From positions 33,678,525 through 33,742,524 of the forward strand of contig CM055093.1 of NCBI GenBank assembly GCA_029204225.1: a DNA stretch of 64,000 bases, written 5' to 3'. The DNA comes from Diphasiastrum complanatum (Eukaryota; Streptophyta; Lycopodiopsida; Lycopodiales; Lycopodiaceae). Both the position numbers and the translations under genes were made by a program. This document shows positions 54,479-64,000 of this stretch, in pieces (the stretch's first letter is position 1; each line of letters starts with the position of its first letter). The notes beneath the pieces are model-generated. The model searched no databases. It was not told where the DNA came from and worked only from the letters and a program-made list of their open reading frames with translations.

Positions 54479-55130
54479 TAAATCAAGACTAGTGGCAAAA
54501 GGTTTCTTGCAAACTAAGGGAGTCGATTATGATGGGACATCTACTCCAGTTGCTGACCTAGTCACAATGAAGTTTATCATATCTCTTGCAACTACTTTCA
54601 ATTGGACTCTTTTTTAGCTTGATGTTACCAATGCCTTTCTAAATGGCTATTTGGAGAAAAAAAATCTACATGCGGCAACCCAAGGGCTTCATCAAGGAGG
54701 ATCTTGAAGACAAGGTGCGCTTATTGCAAAGGAGCCTCTATGGGCTCAAGCAAGTACCTAGAGCTTGGTACTCTAGGTTTAACTCTTTCTTAATCTCTAT
54801 TCATTTTGTAATTAGCTCTTATGATCCTTGTACAATTCAATGAAGGAAATAAAATTATTCTCATTTTGTATGCAGATGACATTATTCTTAGTGGTAATGA
54901 TCTAGATGGCATAAGATAAGTCAAGATTGCATTGTCTAGAGGGTTTAAGATGGTAGATCTTGGAATTCTTCATTTCATACTAGGCATAGAAGTATCAAGA
55001 GGGATGGATTTTAGTTTTACATGTCAATCCAAATTTGCATACGAGACAAATGCCATATTCCCTATTTTGTAGGATCTACTTCCTAGAATATAGGAATCTA
55101 GAAGGTCAACACTAGTTTCCAAATTATGAT
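54479..55130 (+). pseudogene. pol: Copia RT fragment, plus strand
   Basis: The reading SRLVAKGFLQTKGVDYDGTS, LDVTNAFLNGYLE, then after a frameshift MRQPKGFIKEDLEDKVRLLQ and RSLYGLKQVPRAWY, then LILYADDIILSGND and FKMVDLGILHFILG covers most of RT with YADD intact. Stops at 54618, 54841 and others. RNase H is absent. Confidence 0.88.
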
Positions 55131-55510
55131 GTGGCAAATGAGCGAAATCTAAGCCAAGATGGTACAATGAGTTATTCCACACGTGCTACAACTGTTGAAG
55201 AGAGAGCCTACCACTTTTGTATATATGATCCATATTGGATCCATTTTGAAGTCGATGAGATGAAACATTGCTTTGAGAGTAAATCCGAGTTTGCCACTCT
55301 CTTATGTATGATTGAAGTATATGAATGCTTTTTAATCATAGTTTAGATTGTTCTTGCTTGGAAGTGTAGAAATTGTTAATGTAAAACTAGTCTTGAATGT
55401 TAGTTTTGATCTAGATCAAAAATCCAAGTTGCCAATCACTCTTAAGGGTCTATTATAGATCCAATTAAGATCAATTTATTTACTTTTGACACAAGCTTCT
55501 AATGAAGTTT
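55131..55510. other. No gene seen
   Basis: A 71-codon frame (55131-55346) has no family resemblance. Probably degraded element DNA. Confidence 0.3.
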
Positions 55511-55519
55511 GAGCACTTC

Positions 55520-55752
55520 GAATACGATTGATCTGATTATCTTTCATGTTGAGAGTGATAAGGGCAAAGGCCTTCCCATCCTTCTACTTCCATTTGATAA
55601 TGGCCACCGGAACTGCAGTAGGCTTAACCTAAATATCTATGTCAACTTCTCAAAGCTCTTTGGCTTGTAAGATCACCCTCATTTTGAATTTCCATAAGTG
55701 ATAGTTGTCGTCATCCAACTTCTCAATAGACCTTGAAGATGACACATCCATC
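55520..55752 (-). pseudogene. gag: Copia gag N-terminal fragment, minus strand
   Basis: The minus-strand reading SIEKLDDDNYHLWKFKMRVI, LQAKEL and KAFALITLNMKDNQI matches the DUF4219/UBN2 start of copia gag. Three stops interrupt it. It closely resembles the gag start of the adjacent plus-strand element at 57165-57350. Confidence 0.75.
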
Positions 55753-55857
55753 TTAGACAAATTTTGATTCAGATATTAAATTTGACAATACGCGTTGATA
55801 TGCATATAACTAACTCCAATATCACATACTACACTTTTGGCTTATTGAAGTGCACAT

Positions 55858-56901
55858 TGTTGGATTATTCTCCTACAAATCGACTAATCAAAGTTTTAAT
55901 CTTCATCCAACTCATAATCCAGACCTGCTGTTTTCTTCGTGGTTTTACACAGTCTGTAGAATTACTCGAAAATGGCTAACAGGCGGTTATTGTCACTTTA
56001 TCCACTTCGGCCACTTTGACCACTTCGAAGACTTCGTAGACTTCGCATTTTTCGGCCTTCGACATTTTTGCATTTTTTCGCCTTCGGGGTTTTCACATTT
56101 TTCACGTGACAATTTACGTTCATTTCTGCAGAGTTACAGTTTATGTTCAAATCTGCAGACAGACTGTTTATGACTCCATTTAGAATTAAAGCCACCAACT
56201 TGCACTAATTGTTAGCAAGTAAATTTCCGAGAAGTCCTAACTGGGAGACGAGTGCCAGCATAGCACAACCAACTAATGTCGCAATTTACAACCTAATTTC
56301 TTAGTATAAATAACTGCTCACATTTCTATGTTATTATCATCTCAAATCGTTCTTGAATGATCAAGTATTGAAGCATAGTTAGTATCTCTCTCAAGCTTTC
56401 AAGCTTGAACACTCTTGAGCATTCTAGCTGAGTTCTTTAGAGTTGATTTAGAGTTTGCTATTGCGCTTACTACTTATTAGCGGAAGTGCTTAATTCAGAC
56501 AGAGTTACAGTTACTCAGAGATAGCTCAGAGCACGTGGCTTTGATCCGTAATTCCTTTGTGCTCATTTCCATTCTGATTTGTTTTTCTTATTGAATTAAT
56601 CTATCTTTTATTGCGTTCAGTATCATGTCAGTAGGAATGCTTCTCTGTAATTCTTTTGTAACTAATAATCTCTTATTATTTGTCTGATAATTCAATGCTT
56701 TATATTTGGCTACATAATCACTTAGTTGCTAGCAATTTCAAAGTTAGTTGCTAAAGATTAAACGTAATTTCTATCACTACTTTTTGTTCAAAATTGATAG
56801 GCGTAGTCATGCACAGGAAAGAGGAAGCGCTCGATAAGGTCGTCTACCTACTTCGACTTTGTCAAAAAAATTTCTCTCTCTCTAGTCACCTCTTTCCAAC
56901 A
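55858..56901 (+). repeat. 5' LTR (1044 bp) of an internally deleted copia element
   Basis: Starts TGTTGGATTATTCTCC and ends TTTCCAACA next to a PBS. It matches the 3' LTR at 58444-58826 at both ends. Positions 55990-56095 carry a run of CTTCG/TTCGG motifs (GACTTCG, GGCCTTCGACA). About 660 bp in the middle are absent from the 3' LTR. Confidence 0.85.
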
Positions 56902-56913
56902 TAGTATCAGAGC
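56902..56913 (+). promoter_or_regulatory. PBS of the copia element (one mismatch)
   Basis: TAGTATCAGAGC directly follows the 5' LTR; the second base differs from the usual TGGTATCAGAGC. Confidence 0.8.
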
Positions 56914-57124
56914 AAATTCTTTAATTTGCTATTACCTTTATGATATTAGAGTGATCTGTTATATCAGAGCTCTAATACTTGATATCTTTCGCAATATCAA
57001 ATTGATATCATATTTTTCAGTTCATAGCATCAATTTTAGTATCATAGAATTGATTTCCAATTGATAGCGCAACACGATATCTCTCTCTTAACGTCATCGA
57101 TACAATCGACAGACTAAAGTTCCA

Positions 57125-57480
57125 GATGGATTCTCAAATTAAAACTAAGTCGGTCTTATCGTAGACAAGCTAAATGGATCCAATTATCATTTGTGAAAAT
57201 TTAAGATGAAGATCTTGCTAATCGCTAATGAGTTGTGGGATGTTGTTACAGACATCAAAGTAAAGCCTGAAGACGACGAAGTCGACTCAAAGTGAAAATC
57301 GAAGGATGGTACAGCTTTCGCACTTATTATTCTCAATATATCAGATACTCAAATTGGCCACATAGCTGAAGCCAGAACTTCAAAAGAAATTTTGGACATC
57401 CTGAGCTCACTATATGATGCAAAAGATGTCGAATCATGATTCTTTTCAAAGTCACATTAACCAGTTCAAAAATCTCTTGC
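57125..57480 (+). pseudogene. gag: Copia gag N-terminal relic
   Basis: The reading VDKLNGSNYHL-stop-KFKMK, ANELWDVVTDIKVKPED, KDGTAFALIILNISDTQIGH and SKEILDILSSLYDAKDVES is the start of copia gag. Stops at about 57160, 57205 and 57293. Gag ends early and the zinc knuckle, protease and integrase are all deleted. Confidence 0.75.
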
Positions 57481-57539
57481 AATAGATGGTCGTTGTCGGA
57501 TCAGTCATAGACAATCAAATATGAGAACTATAGCATAAT

Positions 57540-58430
57540 GTTGCTATTTTTGCCAAGGCCGGATGGGGCCACTGTAAATAGTCACCTGGAGATTGTTGCA
57601 GTCCAGCAACTACAACATGATGAAAATGATCAACTTCCTTTATCACCCAGAAGATCGACAAGAGTTAGCAGACCCCCTATCAGGTATATCGACAAGTCTG
57701 CAGCCTACCTGTTCAGGACCGACGACTGTCGAAGAGACACTCAATCAGCCCGATTCCAATCTCTGGAAAGATGCTATGGATAAAGAGTACTCATCTCTTA
57801 TCAAGAACTAGACATGGACGATTGTCGAATTACCTGCTAGTAGAAACATAGTTGATTGCAAATGAATTTTCAAAATCAAATACAAGGTAGACGGAAGCAT
57901 CAATAGAAGAAAAACTCGACTTGTTGCCAGAGAATTTTCTCAGGTACACAACGTCGATTATACTAAGACTTTCAGTCTAGTAGTTAAGCATTCTTCTATT
58001 CGACTTTTGCTATCATTTGCCGTTGCAGTAGATTTGGAAATACATCAAATGGATGTACAGACAACATATCTTAACAGAGTTATCGAAGAGGACATTTACA
58101 TGGTGCAACCTAAAGGTTACAATATCGAAGGTAAACACAATCATGTGTGTAAACTCCATAAGACACTTTGGCTTGAAGCAATCTGTTCGAGCATGGTTTC
58201 AAAGGATCAATACTTTTCTTATTGATCATGGCTACCCACCAAGCTCTTCAGATTCCAATGGTTACTTCAAGAAAGTGTAGCAGTCTTTTATCATTATCAC
58301 TTTGTATGTGGACGACACACTATTTTTCAGCAACAGTATCAATTTGATAAAAGAGGCTAAGACAATGCTATTTTTCGAATTCGACATGACCGATCTGGGC
58401 AAAGTGAAGGTCAAGACATTCATGGATTCA
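57540..58430 (+). pseudogene. pol: Copia linker and partial RT
   Basis: The linker (LPLSPRRSTRVSRPPIRYID) is followed by TVEETLNQPDSNLWKDAM, RLVAREFSQVHNVDYTKTFS, AVAVDLEIHQMDVQTTYLNR, EEDIYMVQPKGYNIEGKHNH, RAWFQRINTFLIDHG and LYVDDTLFFS (YVDD kept), FDMTDLGKVK. Then it jumps to the last residues before the PPT (VKTFMDSD), so the end of RT and all RNase H are deleted. Several stops and two frameshifts. Confidence 0.85.
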
Positions 58431-58432
58431 GA

Positions 58433-58443
58433 TTAAGGGGAAG
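58433..58443 (+). promoter_or_regulatory. Polypurine tract
   Basis: TTAAGGGGAAG directly before TGTTGGATTATTC. The same coding end plus tract (GATTAAGGGG) occurs at 7691-7704. Confidence 0.75.
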
Positions 58444-58826
58444 TGTTGGATTATTCTCCTACAAATCGACTAATCGAGTTTTAATCTTCATCCAACTCAT
58501 TATCCAAACCCGCAGTTATCTTCATGCTTTTACATAGGTCTCGAAAATGACTAACATGCAATTATTGTTACTTCAGCCACTTCGAAGACTTTGGCCACTT
58601 CAAAGACTTTGTAGACTTCGCATTTTTCGGCCTTCGACATTTTCGCATTTTTCGACCTTCGGGGTTTTGCAAGCTAAAGATTGAACGTGACTTCTATCAC
58701 TTCTTTTTGTTCAAAATCGATAGGCGTAGTCATGCACATGAAAGAAGGTTTCTTCCGCTAAGGTCGTCTACCTACTTCGACTTTGTCAAATTATTTTCTC
58801 TCTCATCTCATCACCTCTTTCCAACA
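58444..58826 (+). repeat. 3' LTR (383 bp, internally shortened)
   Basis: Both ends match the 5' LTR; the junction falls after CGGGGTTTT at about 58675, where ~660 bp of the 5' LTR are missing. The flanking bases (CACAT before 55858, TGACT after 58826) do not form a target-site duplication. Confidence 0.85.
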
Positions 58827-58829
58827 TGA

Positions 58830-60190
58830 CTATCGTTCATCAAAACTAGAAACTTTTTCCTAGTTAAAATGTAGCTTTTTCAACTTATAGTATCTGATTA
58901 CAAGAGAAGGGTTTACATAAAAGGCCAAATACATAAATACACAAATAGAGGATTGAAACCAAATGAATGATTTCAAATCAGAAGAACAAAAATGGCAACC
59001 AAGTAAGTCAATACACAACTTCATTCACCCTAGTACTTCTTGCAAAAAAAAGTAGGATCGAGAGGCATATGACATAAGGCATTGGACACATGTGAGATTA
59101 GCACAAGACTAGGGCCATGGCCCATAGCGCTTGCCATAGAATTCCTATGCAAATATGTGAATGAGCTAAAGTAAAAAATTTATAGGTCCATGGAGGGGAA
59201 GACTCCTATGAGACATTCCGTATACTCTCCTAGACATTTAGCTTCTCTAAAATTTACAACTTTTATAATGAATGAAGACATACACTTTAAGTCCTTGTAA
59301 TCAAGAAACTCCCAAAGATGCTGGGGTTCATGCTTGAACAAGCAATGAAGTGATAATGTTCTTAAATCACATAGTAAATAGGAAAAAATTTGAAGCAATG
59401 TCCCTCCCTTAATTTTTGGCTTATTCCACATTGTACTTCTTATAGTCCTAATTTTCCATTGGGGAGTTGGTCCATCTTTCCGTCTCTATCTGCAGTCTTT
59501 GTGTGTGTGTGTGTTGGTTTTGAACAAAGAGCACGCTACAAGGTGATTTAAAAGATCATTAGAAGCTTTGTTTTACACATGGATGCTTAAACTCAAAGAA
59601 ACATCCAAATCATTGAAAAGTGAAGGAAAAAAAAATGATTGCAAAAAACGAGCGAGCACACTTTAACACTCAACTTCGCATAGCACAGCAAAGAAGCTTA
59701 TTGGAACAAGGCCATGTTCAACCTTCGCATGAATGGGGGTTTGCCTCGAGAATTTCGACCACATACATGTAACTAGAAAATGAGCATGGATTGTTCATAC
59801 ATTATATATATATATATATTTTTATATAGTGCACGTGTTACTTCTAGAAAGTTCCTTACCTATATCAAGTGACACATGTCATGAGCCATTTCATAATTGG
59901 TTGAGGCAATTAGTGTCAAAATGTGGAAGGTATCACGCATTACCTCTCCTACGCTAGTGTGAGACGAGAATAACAGAGACATATCAACTTTTAAAAAATC
60001 ATCACGATAGCGTCTCGCTCTCATGGAGAACCGAAAAAGAGAGTAAGAAATTTAAATGGGTGGAGAGTTTTGATATTGTGGCACCACAAGCAAGAGACGC
60101 TTTGCCTCCAAGGCCTAATTCATAAACCACTTTCACTTTTACTACAAGAGCCCTGGTATCTTCATTGACACGCTGCGGTTCTAAGCCCGA
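58830..60190. other. Intergenic DNA left of RPAP3, no gene confirmed
   Basis: Includes a (TG)n run at about 59500-59515 and (TA)n at about 59803-59820. An 83-codon minus frame (59180-59431, Leu/Cys-rich) has no recognised family, promoter or splice partner. Confidence 0.4.
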
Positions 60191-60194
60191 CACC

Positions 60195-60336
60195 GTTAGA
60201 TGTTATCGTAAACAACAAGATTTTGCCACGTGCCGATGTCATTCCATGCGGGGGGAGAACACTAGAAGCATTCATAGGGAGAGCTAGAAGGGAGATGGCG
60301 AGGGAGAGGGAGAGGGGATAGAGAGACGCAGGAGCT
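60195..60336 (+). promoter_or_regulatory. Probable promoter/5' UTR of RPAP3
   Basis: GC-richer and purine-rich leader (GAGGGAGAGGGAGAGGGG) just before the ATG, with a CCACGTGC G-box-like site at about 60228. No clear TATA box. A typical setting for a broadly expressed plant gene; the role is inferred. Confidence 0.4.
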
Positions 60337-61984
60337 ATGGCGTTCAACGTGCAGAAAAATATTCGCGACAACGCGACGGTGTGTATTTTTTCTTCTTCAC
60401 TGATTTTGCGATCCTCCTTACTTCCCACCAGTCAGCGGATATCCATTACTTTTGTCTGTTGCTGCTCTTTTGCCACCTTTTAATTCCTAAAAAGAATCTC
60501 CAAGAAGGAAGCATTGGTGCGGTTTTTCATGTTCCAATCAAGTGGTTAAACAGCATTTGAATATATGTGAATCAGTCTTTGAACAATCAGTATGGAAGTA
60601 CCTCTTTTCGGATGAATGCTGCCTAATGGCTTGTCACATAGTGTGATTTTGCCCTAGAATTTCTTGAATGGATTCATATGGAACTGTACTGACAGTTCTA
60701 TTTCCATACAGGAACTTCAAGATTTTTTGAAGGATTTGAAAGATTGGGAAAAGCAAATGAAAGAAAAGGATGTGAGCTTGAAGAATCAGTCCCACTCTCA
60801 AGAAGTATCTTCAGACACCATCTTTTGTACATTACTGAGTTGATAGATGGTATATTGGATGTAGATTCATCAATGTAGGGTATAGTTCAGCTGTTGAGAT
60901 TCTTTGTTGAATTTTCTCGTATTCACATTTCAATAGACATTCATGCATGCTTGCATTTTCTGATTGTGGGTTGCAGAAATTGCCGCCTGTTAGAGGATGC
61001 ACTCTATCGAAACCAGTAGATTCTGTTTTTTCGAAACCCACAATAGAGCCGTCTTCAAATTTAGGAAAAGAATCTGTAAAATCAAGGATGGAAAAAGTGA
61101 CAAATCAATCATCATCAGGGGAAAATCGACTTCCCCATGCAGCAGGGCATACATACGATTACTTCAAAAACAAGTGGGATGAGTTTGATGTGGTAGGGTT
61201 TTCACTGGTAGTTTAGGATTTCAACAATGTTACAGGAAGTTCCTTTTTCCAGTGAGAAGCTGATTGTGTCAGAGTTGCACTTGGGAATGGTTCACTTATG
61301 GCTTGCTCTGAAATGTGCCGTTCAGTAGGATGTCGCTTTGAAAGAGGTGGACGAGGACGCTCCAAGTGCAAGTAAGAGTAAGGTTGTTACACAGAGAGAA
61401 GCAGCTTCGCTTGGCCAAGTTTCCAGCAACAAGAAGCCGTTTCTGCCCTCAAGCAGAGGCTCTGTAGGTGGTCAGACTGTTGTCAGAGGTCAGTCAGCAA
61501 CTCTGGACCGTGTTTCTCAGGCTTGGAGGACAAAAGAATCTCCACCAGATGCGATATCAGAAAAAGAACTGGTATACCTTGAAATAGATCGTAATCTTGG
61601 CATGCTTGTTTTTCCGAAAATGAATGACTCTTGTTCCTGCAACATGCTAGTCTGTCTGTGCATGTAGTTTGTAGTTAAAGGCTGGACTTCTGAAAGAGAA
61701 GCTGTGAATTGATTTTTGATGACATGGAACTCAGGACTCACATTGTTTGTCAGATTTGGATGCTTATAGAGTCAACACCATGTATTCTGTTGCATGGAGC
61801 GTTTGTGCTCCTGGATGCTTAACTTGCTGGATTCTGATTTTTTCATGCTTTACGAGCAGGGAAATGAATTTTTTAAAGAGAAAAAGTATGTCCAGGCTAT
61901 TGAATGCTACTCAAGAAGCATAGCTTTGCAACCAACAGCGGTTGCATATGCAAACAGAGCTATGGCATTTCTAAAGATAGGAAG
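60337..61984 (+). CDS. RPAP3: RPAP3-like R2TP co-chaperone subunit, 5' part (exons 1-5)
   Basis: Exons fit GT-AG and keep frame: 60337-60378, 60712-60804, 60977-61192, 61329-61571 and 61860-61984 (phase 2, then GTACAC). About 239 residues are encoded. The N-terminus has MAFNVQKNIRDNAT, then ELQDFLKDLKDWEKQMKEKD, the conserved RPAP3/SPAG1 start. A Ser/Lys-rich linker follows with YDYFKNKWDEFDV. SEKEL then leads into the first TPR (GNEFFKEKKYVQAIECYSRS, AYANRAMAFLKIGR). RPAP3 binds HSP90/HSP70 tails through TPRs and, with the R2TP complex, assembles RNA polymerase II and other large complexes in the cytoplasm. The Arabidopsis counterpart is probably the TPR protein At1g56440 (from memory). Later TPRs and the C-terminal RPAP3 domain lie outside the window. 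All exons seen are open, so the gene looks functional. Confidence 0.9.
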
Positions 61985-64000
61985 GTACACAGAACACTGA
62001 TACACATTTTGTTTGACTTTTTCTGTGGAATTTTGTTTGTGCTTTTCTAGTATCCATGATAGGCACATTGTAGAGGCTGAATAAGACTGCATTTTTGTTC
62101 AGGATCATGTCTGGATAGGTTGGATTATGATTTGATCTTAGAGTATCTATGAACACACCCACAAAAAAGCCAAAATGTAGAAATGTATCAAGAAATCATG
62201 ACAATTAACCTCCTTGCCAAGGTATACTGGTTTTTTGAGTTCTCCCTTCAATGCCTAAAGCCGAAGCTACTAAATGGAGTTTTCATTATGGTGTTCATAG
62301 GCTTATGGAGCCTTCACTCAACTCTAGAAGGTTAGGATCATGCATAATTAGCTGGATACTGGATTCAGAGAGTGAATGTTGAAGTTTGACTCAAATACAA
62401 TCATTATAAGCTCAAATGTAACTAATGAGCCCCCAATTGACAATATAACAGTTTCCAAATATAATAATTCTTTGTAGCCCTTACTAGTAAATAAAATATG
62501 TCCTCAATGCTTGTCCATTTAGCCAATTTTAAATTTGTTAAATAGGTTTCCATGTGGCCCATGAAGAAGATGGCCTCTCCATTGGGCCGAACGTTCCGGA
62601 ATTTAGGGTTGTTCTGGAGTCGAACATTTGTTTTCCGTGCTTTTCTTTTTAGAACTTTTTAGGTGTCCTAGGGAAAAATGAAGAACCAAGAAAGTTAAAA
62701 AAAAAAAAACAGCTACCTTTTGGGGGCTTAAACAGGTTTTAATTACTTCAATGAGATGAAGATAGCATGTATAAATGCAACTCAATGCATGTATACTTTA
62801 AACTCAAATCATTGTGGTGGGTTCGGACTAGAATTTCTAGTAATGAAGGGCTATGATTTGGATTTGAAGGGCTGAAGTGAAGTTTACTGCCTTCGTCATA
62901 GGAAGTCATTAGTTTTTTTGGAGTGGCTAAATTCCTGATGAAGAGTTGTCGCTTTTTGGATAACTAGGTAATGGTAGTCATTATATTTGTTGGAGCCTTG
63001 CATCGTCAAGATTAAAAAATATGTTTCGATTTGTTTTTTGACAGTCATTATATGTTCTCTAAGGCAAGTGTGACCTATTGGCTCTTGAGTGTGGGTCAAC
63101 AGATGTGAATTAGTTTGTGATAATAGGAATATTCAGATTGAGCATGTATTTCCATTATGAGCTGTAATCGAAGAGTATCAATACATGCCATAGAAATTGG
63201 CAATTTATACTTGTATCATTCCGACTACCGACTTTGAGTGTAGTTATTCGGAATAATTACATTGTTCAAGCCGGTATTATTTGAGGTACTTGGCTCTTGA
63301 GCCCCGACTCTGACAAATACAGCTTTGACTCACTTGAAAAAACTTGGACTTGCAAGCTAACTACTATGTCCAACCGTAAGGGTAGTCTAAATTGGTTTGG
63401 GGGGCCCCAATCACATAAATGCATCATGAAGCTCCTAGTCCCGCAGGCTGTAAATAAAACAAATATAGGGAATTTTTTTCTTCATTTCAGCATCCTAGAA
63501 CGATTTGGCTATGGAATGATGCTTTGGTGCAACTTAGGGCCCAATACTTGCTATCTTTGATTGTATGCTGAATCCATGCTTTAAGACGAGTGGCAACACG
63601 CGACAATGTATGTAGGTATTTTGTAATCATAGATCTCATCAAACTTCAAAGCCAAGGGCACCATGGAACAATCTTACAAACAAAATTTCATAAGCTCATA
63701 TATATGGATGTGATCATAGTTGCCTGTTCTGGAATGGAACACATTTTGGAACGATGTTTTAAACGAGTTCCGTATCAGAATGTGATTTTTTATATATATT
63801 TTTTGAAACTCTTTTTTTCAAAAACAAAATTTCTGTAATATTTCAAAAACTAGTTAAAAAATAGGGGATGACATTGAGCTGCCTTAAGTAAACTGATTAG
63901 ACAAAATAAAGCACACACAAAAGAATATTGATTTGAACAAAATTGAAAATGAAACATGGAATTTTCTCAAAAAAAATATTGAATATAGATTCAAAAGAAT
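61985..64000 (+). other. RPAP3 intron 5 (longer than 2 kb), continues past window
   Basis: No further TPR-coding exon was found on the plus strand. At 62590-62640 CGAACGTTCCGGAA and at about 63716 CATAGTTGC..GGAATGGAAC..GGAACG resemble the ends of the foldback element at 12254-12827, so the intron probably holds one or two non-autonomous DNA elements. Poly-A/T runs are also present. Confidence 0.5.

Noticed and set aside
59180-59431. 83-codon minus-strand Leu/Cys-rich ORF that loosely recalls a resistance-protein LRR
   Set aside because: No regular LRR spacing and no neighbouring NB-ARC or LRR sequence.

Overview
This window is nuclear DNA of a land plant with a large, repeat-rich genome. 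Signs of that: Ty1/copia and Ty3/gypsy elements whose primer-binding sites match initiator-Met tRNA, a CACTA element fragment with a TNP2/DUF4216-like tail, LRR receptor-kinase relics, a plant-type AAACCCTAA box, and an intron-containing RPAP3 gene with GT-AG splicing. Nothing fixes the clade. A TE-rich gymnosperm, fern or lycophyte would all fit, and this is inference only. No prokaryotic or organellar gene organisation was seen.

Layout. 0-5.7 kb: degraded Ty1/copia DNA in which plus-strand gag, protease, integrase and the start of RT run into an inverted minus-strand copia RT/RNase H piece, then into a plus-strand RT/RNase H tail. 5.8-9.5 kb: LRR receptor-like pseudogene relics with a local tandem duplication and a copia 3' fragment inside; an inverted copy of the same arrangement lies at 29.4-30.3 kb. 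9.5-14.5 kb: no recognised gene, one foldback-like element. 14.6-14.8 kb: a good candidate first exon of a minus-strand gene (GA-repeat leader and telo-box). 14.9-16.3 kb: minus-strand LINE-type reverse transcriptase relic. 16.5-18.4 kb: minus-strand copia relic. 19-25 kb: unclassified repeats, then the 3' part and 3' LTR of a TGTTATGTCC-type LTR element. 25-27 kb: CACTA remnants. 27-31 kb: hairpin-rich unclassified DNA and an LRR relic. 31-33.9 kb: gypsy pol relic, TTCGCGAA-rich block, copia RT relic.

36.5-43.5 kb is the most unusual part. A plus-strand unit with a 575-codon frame carrying a duplicated domain faces a minus-strand copia-like unit (LTR, PPT, gag with zinc knuckle, protease start). 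The minus unit keeps an 896-codon frame broken by one TGA, but integrase and a recognisable RT are gone and long unrelated coding sequence stands in their place. A related domain appears at the end of both units, so they look like members of one non-autonomous coding retroelement lineage.

43.7-47 kb: repeat fragment, tandem repeats and a 42-bp alternating purine-pyrimidine tract. 47.6-51.0 kb: minus-strand 5' LTR and PBS of the TGTTATGTCC family plus non-coding internal DNA. 51.0-54.5 kb: a short LTR element with no coding capacity beside another minus-strand LTR with a tandemly duplicated PBS. 54.5-58.8 kb: copia RT relic, copia gag relic, then a copia element with both LTRs (1044 and 383 bp) around a 1.5-kb deleted interior. 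60.3-62 kb: the one convincing functional gene, the 5' half of RPAP3 (five exons, first TPR), running off the right edge through an intron longer than 2 kb.
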